26,391 nucleotides of DNA from an uncultured Campylobacter sp. GTDB taxonomy: Bacteria > Campylobacterota > Campylobacteria > Campylobacterales > Campylobacteraceae. The notes below the pieces were generated by a model that worked only from the letters and a program-made list of their open reading frames with translations, had not been told where the DNA came from and made no database searches. Positions 1 through 8,047 of the stretch are shown here, piece after piece. A program made the position numbers and the translations under genes. How positions within the stretch are numbered: the first letter of the stretch is position 1; each line of letters starts with the position of its first letter. The stretch lies in contig NZ_CALKTL010000074.1 of the NCBI RefSeq assembly GCF_937997405.1, forward strand, positions 1-26,391. Reading direction: 5' to 3'.

Positions 1-1
1 T

Positions 2-616
2 GACGAAAGCGTTTTAGACAATATAGAAACAAGACTCCTAAAATGGAAAAAATTTTTTGTTTCAAATGATGATAATTTTGGAACAGAAAGGCAAATGGGG
101 CTATTTGGCGAACTTAGTTTTTTAAATAATATTGCAGCTAAACAAGTTGGTTTTGAAGAGGCGTTAAGTTCTTGGGTTGGGGCAGATTTTGATAAACAAG
201 ATTTTTTATTTAATGACTGCGCTGTTGAGATTAAAACGTATAAAGCTTCAAAATCACCACATGTTACAATTTCATCTGCTTATCAACTTTATACAAGTAA
301 AGAAAAATTATATCTCGCAGTATACTCTTTATCTATAAATTTTCAAGGACTTAGTGTTGAGGACATCATAAAAAGTATAGAAGTAAAGATAGCTGATGTA
401 GAATCATTTTATAAAAAGCTTTTTTCGTATGGCTATAAAGCAAATTTCCAAGTAGAACTATTAAAATTTAAAATAGATAAAATTTTATTTTTTAATGTAG
501 ATAATAAATTTCCAAAAATTACTCCTATAGATATAGATTCCAGAATTCATAACGTAAAATATACGGTAGATTTATTAAAATGCAATGAATTTTTATTGGA
601 GAGAATAAAACTTTAA
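2..616 (+). CDS. PD-(D/E)XK (DUF4420-like) nuclease, 3' part
   Basis: This is the C-terminal 204 residues of a protein whose start lies before the window. The frame is open from base 2, so the Met at 95 is internal: the preceding residues (RLLKWKKFF..., ending GTERQ) run straight into MGLFGELSFL, which is a mid-protein motif of the DUF4420 family. The segment continues with an Asp-containing stretch (KQDFLFND) and CAVEIKT, which together resemble the D...ExK core of PD-(D/E)XK nucleases, followed by VTISSAYQL. In this family the domain is found beside AIPR proteins in restriction-like phage-defence clusters, and an AIPR gene follows 10 bases downstream. The gene is AT-rich like its neighbour and unlike the rest of the window. 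The family call rests on motif recognition; nuclease activity is inferred. Confidence 0.8.
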   Translation, partial: DESVLDNIETRLLKWKKFFVSNDDNFGTERQMGLFGELSFLNNIAAKQVGFEEALSSWVGADFDKQDFLFNDCAVEIKTYKASKSPHVTISSAYQLYTSKEKLYLAVYSLSINFQGLSVEDIIKSIEVKIADVESFYKKLFSYGYKANFQVELLKFKIDKILFFNVDNKFPKITPIDIDSRIHNVKYTVDLLKCNEFLLERIKL

Positions 617-625
617 AGGCGAAAA

Positions 626-2032
626 ATGGTTAGTTTAGATGACTTTCATCAAGATTTTATGCAGGATATCGTGAGTCAAGCTCAAAGTCGAGGTATAAGC
701 AAACAAGAAGCATTTTTTGAGTCGGTCTGTGACTCTCTTGTTGACGAAGGAGAGCTATCACAAGACTACATGATTGCTGAATACAATAAAAGAGATATGG
801 AGGTAAGTGGATATGACTTTGATGTAGAGCGTGGCAAGCTTAGCCTTCTAGTGCATTGTCTTTTTCAAAGCGATGATATACAAACTCTTATAAAAGCACA
901 GATAGAATCAAAATTTAAAAAGCTGGAAAATTTTTTCTTAAGGAGTTGTGAAAAACTTTATGATACTATGGAGGAGGGTTTTGAGCATTACTCAATGGCC
1001 TATAATATATATTCGTATTTAATTAAAAATGAACTAAAAAAAATCCGCCTTATTATTATTACAGATGGAAAAATTACTAAAAATTTAGCAAGTATCCCAA
1101 ATAAAGTACTATATGGTATTGATGCGGAGTATCGCATCATAGATATTGAGTTTTTATATAAAATTTATACTATAAACAACTCAAAAAATAACTTTGATAT
1201 TGAGGTTGATTTACCAGCGCTTGTAGTGGATACGCCGACGAAAGACTATAGATCTTATTTAAGCGTAATAGACGGCAAGACAATAGTTGAAATTTATGAT
1301 GCATTTGGCTCCAGACTTTTAGAGCAAAACGTTAGAACTTTTTTGCAATTTCGTGGCAACGTAAATAAGGGATTGCGAAACACTATAGAATATAGACCGG
1401 AGATGTTTTTTGCATACAATAACGGCATAACTGCAACCGCTAATGATGTAGTTTTGCAAGATGGCAAAATCGTAAAAATATCAAATTTTCAGATTGTCAA
1501 TGGAGGCCAGACTGTATCAGCCATATACGCCTCAAGTAAAAATGCAAAGCTAGATGTATCAAAAATTTATGTTCAGATGAAACTATCCGTAGTTGCTGAC
1601 ACTGAAAAACAAGATGAATTTGTTTCAAAGGTTAGCGAATATGCAAACACTCAAAACAAGATAAATCAATCGGATTTCTTTTCAAATAGCCCTTTTCATA
1701 AAGATTTTAAAGAATGCTCAAGAAGAAATTTGGCACCAGCTGTTGATGGAGCACAAGTGAGAACTCATTGGTTTTATGAGAGGGTAAGGGGTGAATATTT
1801 AAACGAGCAAGCATATTTAAGTGGCGCAGATAAAAAGAAATTTCAAATAGAAAACCCCAAGTCTCAACTTATAGATAAGACATTTTTAGCTAAAAGCGAG
1901 ATTGCTTGGTTGCGGTCTCCCGATATTGTATCAAAAGGCGCACAATATAGCTTTATGGCTTTCGCAACATATATTACTCAAGTGTTAGAAAAAGATGAGC
2001 TTTGTATAACGAGTAACTATTTTAAAGAGTAA
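626..2032 (+). CDS. AIPR-family abortive-infection protein, N-terminal portion
   Basis: This 468-residue ORF has the hallmarks of AIPR (abortive infection phage resistance) proteins: FRGNVNKGLRNTI, MFFAYNNGITATA and NFQIVNGGQTVSAIY in the middle, then YANTQNKINQSDFFSN and HWFYERVRGEY. An AAAGG ribosome binding site sits 6-7 bases before ATG 626, just after the stop of the nuclease gene, so the two are probably co-transcribed. AIPR proteins are usually longer, and the expected C-terminal part (KLVS..WYNGGYRA..VAYT) is found in the next ORF in another frame. I read this as a frameshifted gene rather than a naturally short one. AIPR proteins are associated with phage resistance and modified or restricted DNA systems; the mechanism here is not visible. 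Confidence 0.85.
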   Translation: MVSLDDFHQDFMQDIVSQAQSRGISKQEAFFESVCDSLVDEGELSQDYMIAEYNKRDMEVSGYDFDVERGKLSLLVHCLFQSDDIQTLIKAQIESKFKKLENFFLRSCEKLYDTMEEGFEHYSMAYNIYSYLIKNELKKIRLIIITDGKITKNLASIPNKVLYGIDAEYRIIDIEFLYKIYTINNSKNNFDIEVDLPALVVDTPTKDYRSYLSVIDGKTIVEIYDAFGSRLLEQNVRTFLQFRGNVNKGLRNTIEYRPEMFFAYNNGITATANDVVLQDGKIVKISNFQIVNGGQTVSAIYASSKNAKLDVSKIYVQMKLSVVADTEKQDEFVSKVSEYANTQNKINQSDFFSNSPFHKDFKECSRRNLAPAVDGAQVRTHWFYERVRGEYLNEQAYLSGADKKKFQIENPKSQLIDKTFLAKSEIAWLRSPDIVSKGAQYSFMAFATYITQVLEKDELCITSNYFKE

Positions 2033-2058
2033 ATGCTGCTGAAAACAAAGTAAGAATT

Positions 2059-2703
2059 ATGAAGGACACAAATTTAAAAAGTGATCAGAATAAAATGTTC
2101 AAACAAGTTGAAAAGCTTGTTTCTTACGCCACTTGGTATAATGGTGGTTATAGGGCACAATGCGTAGCCTATACCCTATCGTACTTATCGTATTATTTGG
2201 AAAAAAATAGATTATTTTTAAATTTCTCTAGGATATGGGATGAGCAAAAAATATCCAATAATTTAGAAAATATAATCTCTATAGTTGCTAGCAAAATTTA
2301 TACTAGTATAACTAACCCACCAGAAGGTAATGCAAATATAGGCCAATGGTGCAAGAAAAAATTATGTTGGGATAATATAAAAAATATCGAGTTAAACTTA
2401 GAATTCGACGATGAAAATCTAAGTAACGCAGAAGAAGAAAAATATATAAAAAAAGAAGCCAGGAAAGATAAGAAACTTGACGATGAAATAGAAGTTCAAT
2501 CGTTTGTCGTCAAATTTAAAGATTGGGATAAGATTTTAAAATATTATGAAAAAGATGAAATAAGGCACCAAATACCTATGAAGCAAATGGATATTTTAGA
2601 AAAAGTTGTGAATGGATATATAGCTCTTCCATCCGTAAAGCAATCTAAGATTTTATACGAACTTTATGAAAATGCTAAAAAAGAAGGTTTTATGATTGCC
2701 TAA
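2059..2703 (+). CDS. AIPR-family C-terminal fragment
   Basis: The 214 residues begin with a Lys/Asn-rich lead and then show FKQVEKLVSYATWYNGGYRA, VAYTLSYLSYYLEKN, a Trp-containing FSRIWDEQKIS and IGQWCKKKLCW. This series is the normal C-terminal end of AIPR proteins. It lies in frame 1 while the preceding ORF is in frame 2. Frame 1 is open from 2026, overlapping the end of the first ORF, which fits loss of one base near 2020-2030. ATG 2059 lacks a clear Shine-Dalgarno sequence, so independent translation is doubtful. A charged stretch (EEEKYIKKEARKDKK) sits in the middle. Together the two pieces would make about 690 residues, a normal AIPR length. Confidence 0.75.
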   Translation: MKDTNLKSDQNKMFKQVEKLVSYATWYNGGYRAQCVAYTLSYLSYYLEKNRLFLNFSRIWDEQKISNNLENIISIVASKIYTSITNPPEGNANIGQWCKKKLCWDNIKNIELNLEFDDENLSNAEEEKYIKKEARKDKKLDDEIEVQSFVVKFKDWDKILKYYEKDEIRHQIPMKQMDILEKVVNGYIALPSVKQSKILYELYENAKKEGFMIA

Positions 2704-2733
2704 AAATAGGCACGAACTTTCTTACTCCGTGCC
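2701..2733 (-). terminator. Hairpin plus T-rich tail after the minus-strand gene
   Basis: GGCACG (2733-2728 read on the minus strand) pairs with CGTGCC (2714-2709) around a 13-base loop and is followed by TATTTTTA. This is a plausible intrinsic terminator for the minus-strand gene ending at 2740. It touches the stop codon of the AIPR fragment and marks the composition boundary. Confidence 0.5.
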
Positions 2734-2739
2734 AAAGCC

Positions 2740-3768
2740 TTACCAGGCATTTATCGCAAACAAAATCGCTAAGTTTTTCTGCGCCAAGAGCTCGTCCGAG
2801 AGGCGGTCGTATTCGCCCCCGAGCCCCATTTCTTGCGCCATAGACGGCGGCTCATCGTCCCAAGAGCCCATCGCACCGAATACATCGGCGATCCCTGCCG
2901 CGGCAAACGCCCTCAGGCTCGGCTGCGGCAGCGCTGCAAACGAAACGGCGTAATACTCGCCTACGGGGACTTCGCCCCGCAGAATCTTAAGCGCATTATC
3001 AAACGTCTGCGCAAAGTTTTCGCAGCCTATCTTGCTCGCAAAATCTCTGATTTGCACTAAAACATTCCCGAATTCTGCGCTGTTATCGCGCGCGTTTAGC
3101 GCATCCCGCGGCATCCCGCGCCAAAGGCGCTCGACGTATTTCACGCGCCAAGCCTTTTTGTCGCGATCGTATTTCCAATCAGGCGTAAAAATGCCGTCAA
3201 AGTCCTCGAAGCGGCAGACGATGCCGTTTACGTTCATACCCGAAAAGCCCAAAAGCGCTCTATCTTTTACGAAAGTTGGAATACTAAGCCCCGCGTCCTT
3301 CAGACCGAGCTTTAAGCACTGCTCTATCCAACGCCGCCGTGCGGAGGTTGGCTCGTTCTCGTGCCCTTTTTGCGCGACTTGCTCGGTAAAAAATTTACGC
3401 GCCTTTTGCAGAAACTACGAGCCCGTGCTTTCGTCGGCGCCTTTTTTACTAGCCGCTTTTTCATTTGCCGCTTCTTTGCCGTTCGCGCGCTTTTGCTCCG
3501 CTGCACCGCCGCTCTCGGCGGCTTTGTCCGTCGCACTGCTCTGCACTGCGCCGTACGCATCTTTTTGCTCCGCAGCTTTACTTGCGTCGTTTACGCCGTC
3601 CTGCGCTGCGCGGCTCGCGCCCTCTGCGGTGCGGAAATGCTCCTTTGCAAATTCAAAATTTAAATATTTTATATATTTTTGATCCTGCGGCAGCGGCTTA
3701 GGATTGCCGCGCAGAGCTGATTTTAGCGCGACGCACAGCGCGCACGAGAGATATATTTCGCCGTTCAT
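2740..3768 (-). pseudogene. Unknown protein split by an in-frame amber codon
   Basis: A single reading frame runs from ATG 3768 to the stop at 2740 (about 342 codons) and is broken only by TAG at 3415-3417. The start has a good AAAGGA site. The first part begins MNGEIYLSCALCVALKSALR and continues with LPQDQKYIKYLNFEFAKEHF. It then enters a low-complexity Ala/Lys/Glu/Ser stretch of about 70 residues that ends at the amber codon. Beyond it the frame carries a well-mixed, protein-like sequence (FLQKARKFFTEQVAQK, RRRWIEQCLKLGLKDAG, then GFSGMNVNG and WKYDRDKKAWRVKYVERLWR) to the end. The downstream part has a possible TTG start at 3252 but no ribosome binding site there. I do not recognise the family. 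The low-complexity stretch looks like an insertion into an older protein; the stop makes it a likely pseudogene unless it is a sequencing error or is read through. Confidence 0.65.
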
Positions 3769-3779
3769 AGATATCCTTT

Positions 3780-4459
3780 AATTTAGATCGCTCCCGTTCA
3801 TGCGGCGGATTATTTATGCTCCGCGCCAAAAGCTAGCGGCTGCAAAATTTTAAAATTTTGCGCCTTAGCGACAAATTTAATCACGATAAAATTTGCGCGC
3901 AAAGCAAAAACAAATCTGCGAAAAGATAGAATTCTCAACCGCCGCGAACATAAATTTAAAAGCCGCCGCCGCATCGAAAGAGGTGCCGTTATAAATTTAG
4001 AGCAGCTCGCGCATGGGCACGGATAAAATTCCGAAGCCGAAATCTACAAATGCCACAAACAAGGCGACGTGCGTTAAATTTACGCGCACTTTAAAAATGA
4101 CAAACCGCTTTAAAGAAATTTCAATCGCGCTCGCACTATGAAATTTTAAAAGTAAGCTGCCGCACTGAGCTACCGATAAATTTAAGCAGGTCAGTCACGC
4201 TGCGAGATCAAGGGCCGCGCCGATACCGAGCAAAACGCGCTATGTTTTAAAGACAAGTCGCCACGCCTACGCTGCCACCAAATTTAAAATGAACCAATCG
4301 CACCGCAAAATTTTAAAAGCGAACCGTTGCGCCTAAACTAGCGTAAATTTAAAATGAAGCAATCGCTCCGTTTATGCTACGAATACCGCTCGTCGGCAAG
4401 CTACCACTCGCAAGCTCCGCCCGCAAGTCGCCGATCGCAAGCCCTACGCCGCGAGCGCC
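3780..4459. other. AT-word-rich intergenic region with imperfect repeat
   Basis: No supported gene lies in these roughly 680 bases. The stretch is full of AAATTT and AAAATTTT words separated by GC-rich spacers. An imperfect direct repeat, AAATTTAAAATGAA(C/G)CAATC followed by GC(A/T)CCG, occurs at 4280-4305 and 4345-4370, 65 bases apart. No clear terminator for pyrC was found. Confidence 0.6.
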
Positions 4460-5740
4460 CTACGCTACGACATTTGGAAACTCATAGACCACGCGACCGC
4501 TTTTGATCGTGCATACCGCAGCGCCCGCAAGCTGCTTGCCGAAAAGCGGTGAGTTGCGCGATTTGGACTTATTTAGCGTCTCGTCGTAAACGTAGGAAAT
4601 CTGCGGATCGATGATCGCGATGTCGGCTAAAAAGCCCTCTTTGATCTCGCCCTTGTCTTTTAAATTTAGAATTTTAGCCGGGTTAAACGAGCACAGCCGC
4701 ACCATGTCTTCAAGGCCGATGACACCCTCGTTTACGAGCCGAAGCGTAAGCGGTACGAGAGTTTGAAGCCCCAAAATTCCAAACGGCGCGTGGTCGAATT
4801 CGACGAATTTATCGTCGGTGTTGTGCGGCGCGTGGTCGGTCACGATGGCGTCGATCAAACCGCTTTTAAGGGCCTCTCTGATCGCCTGCACATCGCTTTG
4901 GGTGCGAAGCGGCGGCGACATTTTAAAATTCGTATCGTATCCCATCAGCTCGCGCTCGTCGAAGGTAAAATGATGCGGCGTAGCCTCGCAGGTGACGCGG
5001 ATACCCTCGCGCTTAGCCTGCTTTATGAGCTTTAGCGACCACGCCGAGCTTACGTGCGCGATGTGGATGTGCCCGCCCGTCTTTTTGGCAAGCAGCAGAT
5101 CGCGCGCGATCATGATCTCCTCTTTTTCGCTCGCCATCCCCTTTAGACCGAGGATCGCGCTAACCTTACCCTCGTTCATCACGCCGCCGTGGCAAAGCGA
5201 GCAATCCTCGCTGTGATTTATCACGAACGAGCCGAAGTGCGCGGAATATTCGAGCGCCTGTCGCATCACGGAGCTGTCGGTCACGGGCAATCCGTCGTCG
5301 CTGAAAGCCACGCAGCCGGCTTCCAGCATATCGCCCATCTCGACGATCTTTGCGCCCTTACAGTCCTGCGAGATCGCGCCTATGGGCAGCAGATCGATAA
5401 GCCCGCGCTGTTTGGCCTTGGCGATCATCGCGCGCGTGATGCTGGAGTTGTCGTTCACGGGCTTAGTATTCGCCATCGGAAGGCAGGTCGTCACGCCGCC
5501 TGCGACCGCGGTTTCGCTGCCGCTGATGACGTCGTCTTTGTATTCGAGCCCCGGGTCTCTGAAATGTACGTGCATATCGATGAGACCGGGCATCACGAGC
5601 TTGCCCGCAGCGTCTATGACGCGATCTGCGGCGGGACACTCGCGCGTGATCTTTGAAATTTTATCGCTCTCGATCAGGACGTTTGTTTCCTCGCTGCCGT
5701 CGTGATTAACGATCGTACCGTTTTTTATCAAAATTTTCAT
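4460..5740 (-). CDS. pyrC: Dihydroorotase
   Basis: PyrC cyclises carbamoyl-aspartate to dihydroorotate, the third step of pyrimidine synthesis, in the cytoplasm. The 426-residue protein carries the metal-binding amidohydrolase motif HVHFRDPG at residues 57-64, ETAVAGGVTTCLPMANT, a mid-protein HIHIAHVSS and, near residue 300, TDHAPH, which holds the catalytic Asp. Length and motifs fit the larger (class I, about 420-residue) dihydroorotases rather than the 340-residue E. coli type. ATG 5740 overlaps the stop of pyrB by four bases and has an AGGAG site inside pyrB, so the two are translationally coupled in the order of the pathway. Confidence 0.95.
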   Translation of the reverse strand: MKILIKNGTIVNHDGSEETNVLIESDKISKITRECPAADRVIDAAGKLVMPGLIDMHVHFRDPGLEYKDDVISGSETAVAGGVTTCLPMANTKPVNDNSSITRAMIAKAKQRGLIDLLPIGAISQDCKGAKIVEMGDMLEAGCVAFSDDGLPVTDSSVMRQALEYSAHFGSFVINHSEDCSLCHGGVMNEGKVSAILGLKGMASEKEEIMIARDLLLAKKTGGHIHIAHVSSAWSLKLIKQAKREGIRVTCEATPHHFTFDERELMGYDTNFKMSPPLRTQSDVQAIREALKSGLIDAIVTDHAPHNTDDKFVEFDHAPFGILGLQTLVPLTLRLVNEGVIGLEDMVRLCSFNPAKILNLKDKGEIKEGFLADIAIIDPQISYVYDETLNKSKSRNSPLFGKQLAGAAVCTIKSGRVVYEFPNVVA

Positions 5741-6666
5741 CGTACGCTCCTGTTTAAATTTATCGTATGAAGTATCGCCATTCGCATCGCCTCGCCGTTT
5801 TCTACCTGATCTAAAACGCAGCTATAGCGCGGATCGTCGGCTACGTCGGAGTTGATCTCCACGCCGCGGTTGATCGGGCCCGGGTGCATTATCATGACGC
5901 CCTCTTTTGCCGCTTGCATTCGCCTCGCAGTAAGTCCGAAAAATTTCGAGTATTCGCGCACGCTCGGAAAGCTCGGCTCGCCGTCTTGCCGCTCAAGCTG
6001 TATTCTTAGCATGATGATGACGTCGGCGCCCTCGATCGCCTCCTCTACGCTTTTGCATATCGGGCAGCCGAACGCGTCGCAGTCGCGCAGCATCATCGGA
6101 GGGCCGAAGAGCCGCACGTTTATGCCTAGTTTTTTCATCGCCCAGATGTCGCTTCTAGCCACGCGCGAGCGAAATATATCGCCGATGATCGCGACGTTTA
6201 AATTCTCGATCCTGCCCTTGTGCTCGCTGATCGTAAAAAGATCCAGTAGCGCCTGGCTCGGGTGCTCGTTCAGCCCGTCGCCCGCATTTACGATCGATGC
6301 GTCGCAGTTGGCCGCGACGAATTTCGCCGCGCCCGAGCAGCTGTGGCGCAGCACGAAGATATCGGTGCGCATCGCCTGCATATTTCTGATGGTGTCGATC
6401 AGCGTCTCGCCCTTTTTCGTGCTGCTGTCCGCAGCGGTGAAATTTACGCTGTCCGCGCCCAGGCGCTTGGCTGCGATCTCAAAGCTCGTGCGGGTGCGGG
6501 TAGAGTTTTCAAAAAACGCGTTGATGACCGTCTTGCCGCGAAGCGAGTCGGATTTTTTGACGTCAGAGCGGTTGAGCGCTTTAAACTCGCGCGCCAGATC
6601 GATGAAGTCGTAGATGTCCTCGCGGCTTAGATCCTGCGCGCTAAGAAGATGCTTTAGCTTATACAT
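5737..6666 (-). CDS. pyrB: Aspartate carbamoyltransferase catalytic subunit
   Basis: PyrB condenses carbamoyl phosphate with aspartate, the committed step of pyrimidine synthesis. The 309-residue protein has the carbamoyl-phosphate loop STRTRTS at 55-61, HPSQALLDL at 135-143 and HPGPINRG near the C-terminus that closes the aspartate site. The length is typical of catalytic subunits. ATG 6666 is preceded by AAGGAG. No pyrI regulatory subunit gene is adjacent. It is the first gene of the pair with pyrC. Confidence 0.95.
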   Translation of the reverse strand: MYKLKHLLSAQDLSREDIYDFIDLAREFKALNRSDVKKSDSLRGKTVINAFFENSTRTRTSFEIAAKRLGADSVNFTAADSSTKKGETLIDTIRNMQAMRTDIFVLRHSCSGAAKFVAANCDASIVNAGDGLNEHPSQALLDLFTISEHKGRIENLNVAIIGDIFRSRVARSDIWAMKKLGINVRLFGPPMMLRDCDAFGCPICKSVEEAIEGADVIIMLRIQLERQDGEPSFPSVREYSKFFGLTARRMQAAKEGVMIMHPGPINRGVEINSDVADDPRYSCVLDQVENGEAMRMAILHTINLNRSVR

Positions 6667-6703
6667 TCCCTCTCCTTTTTTTTTGGGCCGAATTTCAGCC
6701 GTA

Positions 6704-6709
6704 ATTGTA
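6704..6709 (-). promoter_or_regulatory. Possible -10 box for pyrB-pyrC
   Basis: On the minus strand a T-run leads into TATACAAT about 38 bases before the pyrB start. A T-rich stretch in front of a -10 box without a -35 is the usual Campylobacter housekeeping promoter style. TACAAT is one mismatch from consensus. Confidence 0.4.
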
Positions 6710-6948
6710 TAAAAAAATCTCTGATAAAATTTTAAAATTTAAGAGCTGAGCTCAAATTTAGACGCGAAATTTTGCTTGGAATTTCATTTGAGATCACATA
6801 CGAAGCGCGAGCGGAATTTTGGGGTAAAATTTAAAAATTTTAGGATTAAATTTGAGCTTTTTGAGCGAAAATTTTAAAAAATCAGCCGCGTCGCTTACAT
6901 AAAATTTTAAAGCTTTACGCGCGGCGGGCGGCTAGAAAAACAAAGAAT

Positions 6949-7479
6949 TTAAAGCTTATTTAAATACTTTATATAATTTTTCGCGCTATTTTCTACGGCT
7001 TGCTCGCTTTTATCGTAAGTAAAGCCGTATGAGACGAAATTTGGTAGCGCAATCGCGCCGACGAAATTAAACGTAGCTTTAAATGGCGCTAGCACCTCAT
7101 CCACGCTAAAGCCTACGATGCCGTTTTTAGAGTAGTTTGCCTCAGTCGCGCCAAGCGAGATCGCAAGCGCAAATTTTTTGCCTTTAAGCTTGCCGCCGCT
7201 CTCTGTGCCATAAGCCCAGCCGCGCGTAAAAACGTCCTCAAACCACTGCTTAAGAAGCGGCGTGCAGTTTGAAAAACGAAACGGAAACTGAAGCACGATT
7301 TTATCGTGGCTTTCGAGCAGTTTTTGCTCCTTTTCCACATCGATTTTAAAATCCGCATAAAGCGCGTAAAGATCATGAAGCTCGAACTTATCGGGATGCG
7401 CTAGCACGGCATCCCTCCAGTGGCGGTTTACGAGCGAGTTTGCGATATTTGGATGAGCCGAAATAATGAGAGTTTTCAT
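6949..7479 (-). CDS. Flavodoxin-fold NAD(P)H oxidoreductase (quinone reductase type)
   Basis: The 176-residue protein belongs to the Flavodoxin_2 family (MdaB, KefF and YabF relatives), FMN-dependent enzymes that reduce quinones or similar acceptors using NAD(P)H. It starts MKTLIISAHPN, the flavin-phosphate loop. It then has IVLQFPFRFSNCTPLLKQWF, the family's FP...P..LK.W motif, followed by DVFTRGWAYGT, KKFALAISLGA and a C-terminal FVGAIALPNFVSYGF. The AAAGGA site before ATG 7479 and a TATAAT box at 7512-7517 support the start. It appears to be a single-gene unit. The physiological acceptor cannot be read from the sequence. Confidence 0.85.
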   Translation of the reverse strand: MKTLIISAHPNIANSLVNRHWRDAVLAHPDKFELHDLYALYADFKIDVEKEQKLLESHDKIVLQFPFRFSNCTPLLKQWFEDVFTRGWAYGTESGGKLKGKKFALAISLGATEANYSKNGIVGFSVDEVLAPFKATFNFVGAIALPNFVSYGFTYDKSEQAVENSAKNYIKYLNKL

Positions 7480-7511
7480 TTCTATCCTTTAAATTTGAAA
7501 TTGTGGGGCGC

Positions 7512-7517
7512 ATTATA
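7512..7517 (-). promoter_or_regulatory. -10 box of the NAD(P)H oxidoreductase gene
   Basis: A perfect TATAAT on the minus strand lies 33 bases upstream of ATG 7479, giving a short leader that contains the AAAGGA site. No -35 match is seen at 16-18 bases. Confidence 0.65.
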
Positions 7518-7554
7518 GCCCTACTTCGTAAAATTTTTCTCGTTTTATCACAAG

Positions 7555-8047
7555 CAGCCTTAAATTCTAAAGCTTTACCAGCCGTCACCCACTTATCTTT
7601 ACAGCAACTTCAAAGAGCGCGAGCTTTAAATTTCAAACTTCATCCGTTACTCGCGCTTTATTTTAGAAATGCTCGCCCTTGGGGCACTCGTTGCGTTTTA
7701 CGGAGGTTTATCACTTCTTTGCAAATATTCATATTCCATTGCGGAAGCTCGCGCGAGTAAAATTTTAATAAAACCGCCGCGCAGAGAAAATTTTAATAAA
7801 ATTTAGCATCGTTTCTCTGCGAGCATTTGCCACAACAAATAAAATTTAGATGAAATCTAGCCGTGCTTTAAACTATAAAACCTTGCCATCGGTTCCGTCG
7901 TCGGGCTGTAGGTGCTCATCGCGCTCTTATGAATGTCTGCCCCCTTTCGTTCAGGCTCGTTACGCTCCTGCGGAGGCTTGCCACTTCCTTGCGGGTGGTA
8001 GTTGCAACAAAAAATTTTGAGTAAAATTGAGTAAAATTTAGCGTAAT
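7555..8047. repeat. Decayed copies of the downstream lipoprotein gene's 3' end
   Basis: No intact gene is present. The 17 bases TTAAATTCTAAAGCTTT at 8048-8064 (the lipoprotein gene's 3' end) recur exactly at 7560-7576 and, in both places, run on to ACCAGCCG, with GCCT missing in the second. A third, more diverged copy begins near 7867 (17 of 21 bases, then CTCATCGCGCTC). The flanks also repeat: 7681-7721 and 7951-7991 share CTCGTT, CGGAGG and CACTTC-TTGC in the same order. Units are spaced about 306 and 180 bases apart. Confidence 0.55.

Noticed and set aside
95..97. ATG as the start of the nuclease gene
   Set aside because: The frame is open upstream to base 2 and the ATG falls inside a conserved family motif, so the gene begins before the window.
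2018..2032. Programmed -1 frameshift between the AIPR ORFs
   Set aside because: TTT AAA does not make a standard X XXY YYZ slippery heptamer and no strong downstream structure is evident; a mutation or sequence error is simpler.
3032..3682. 216-codon plus-strand ORF
   Set aside because: It is antisense to the amber-split gene, has Ser/Ala/Arg-rich shadow composition and no ribosome binding site.
5852..6613. 253-codon plus-strand ORF
   Set aside because: Antisense shadow of pyrB with no family motif.
7863..7922. 20-codon minus-strand ORF (MSTYSPTTEPMARFYSLKHG)
   Set aside because: It lies in the decayed gene-tail repeats and has no clear ribosome binding site; more likely chance.
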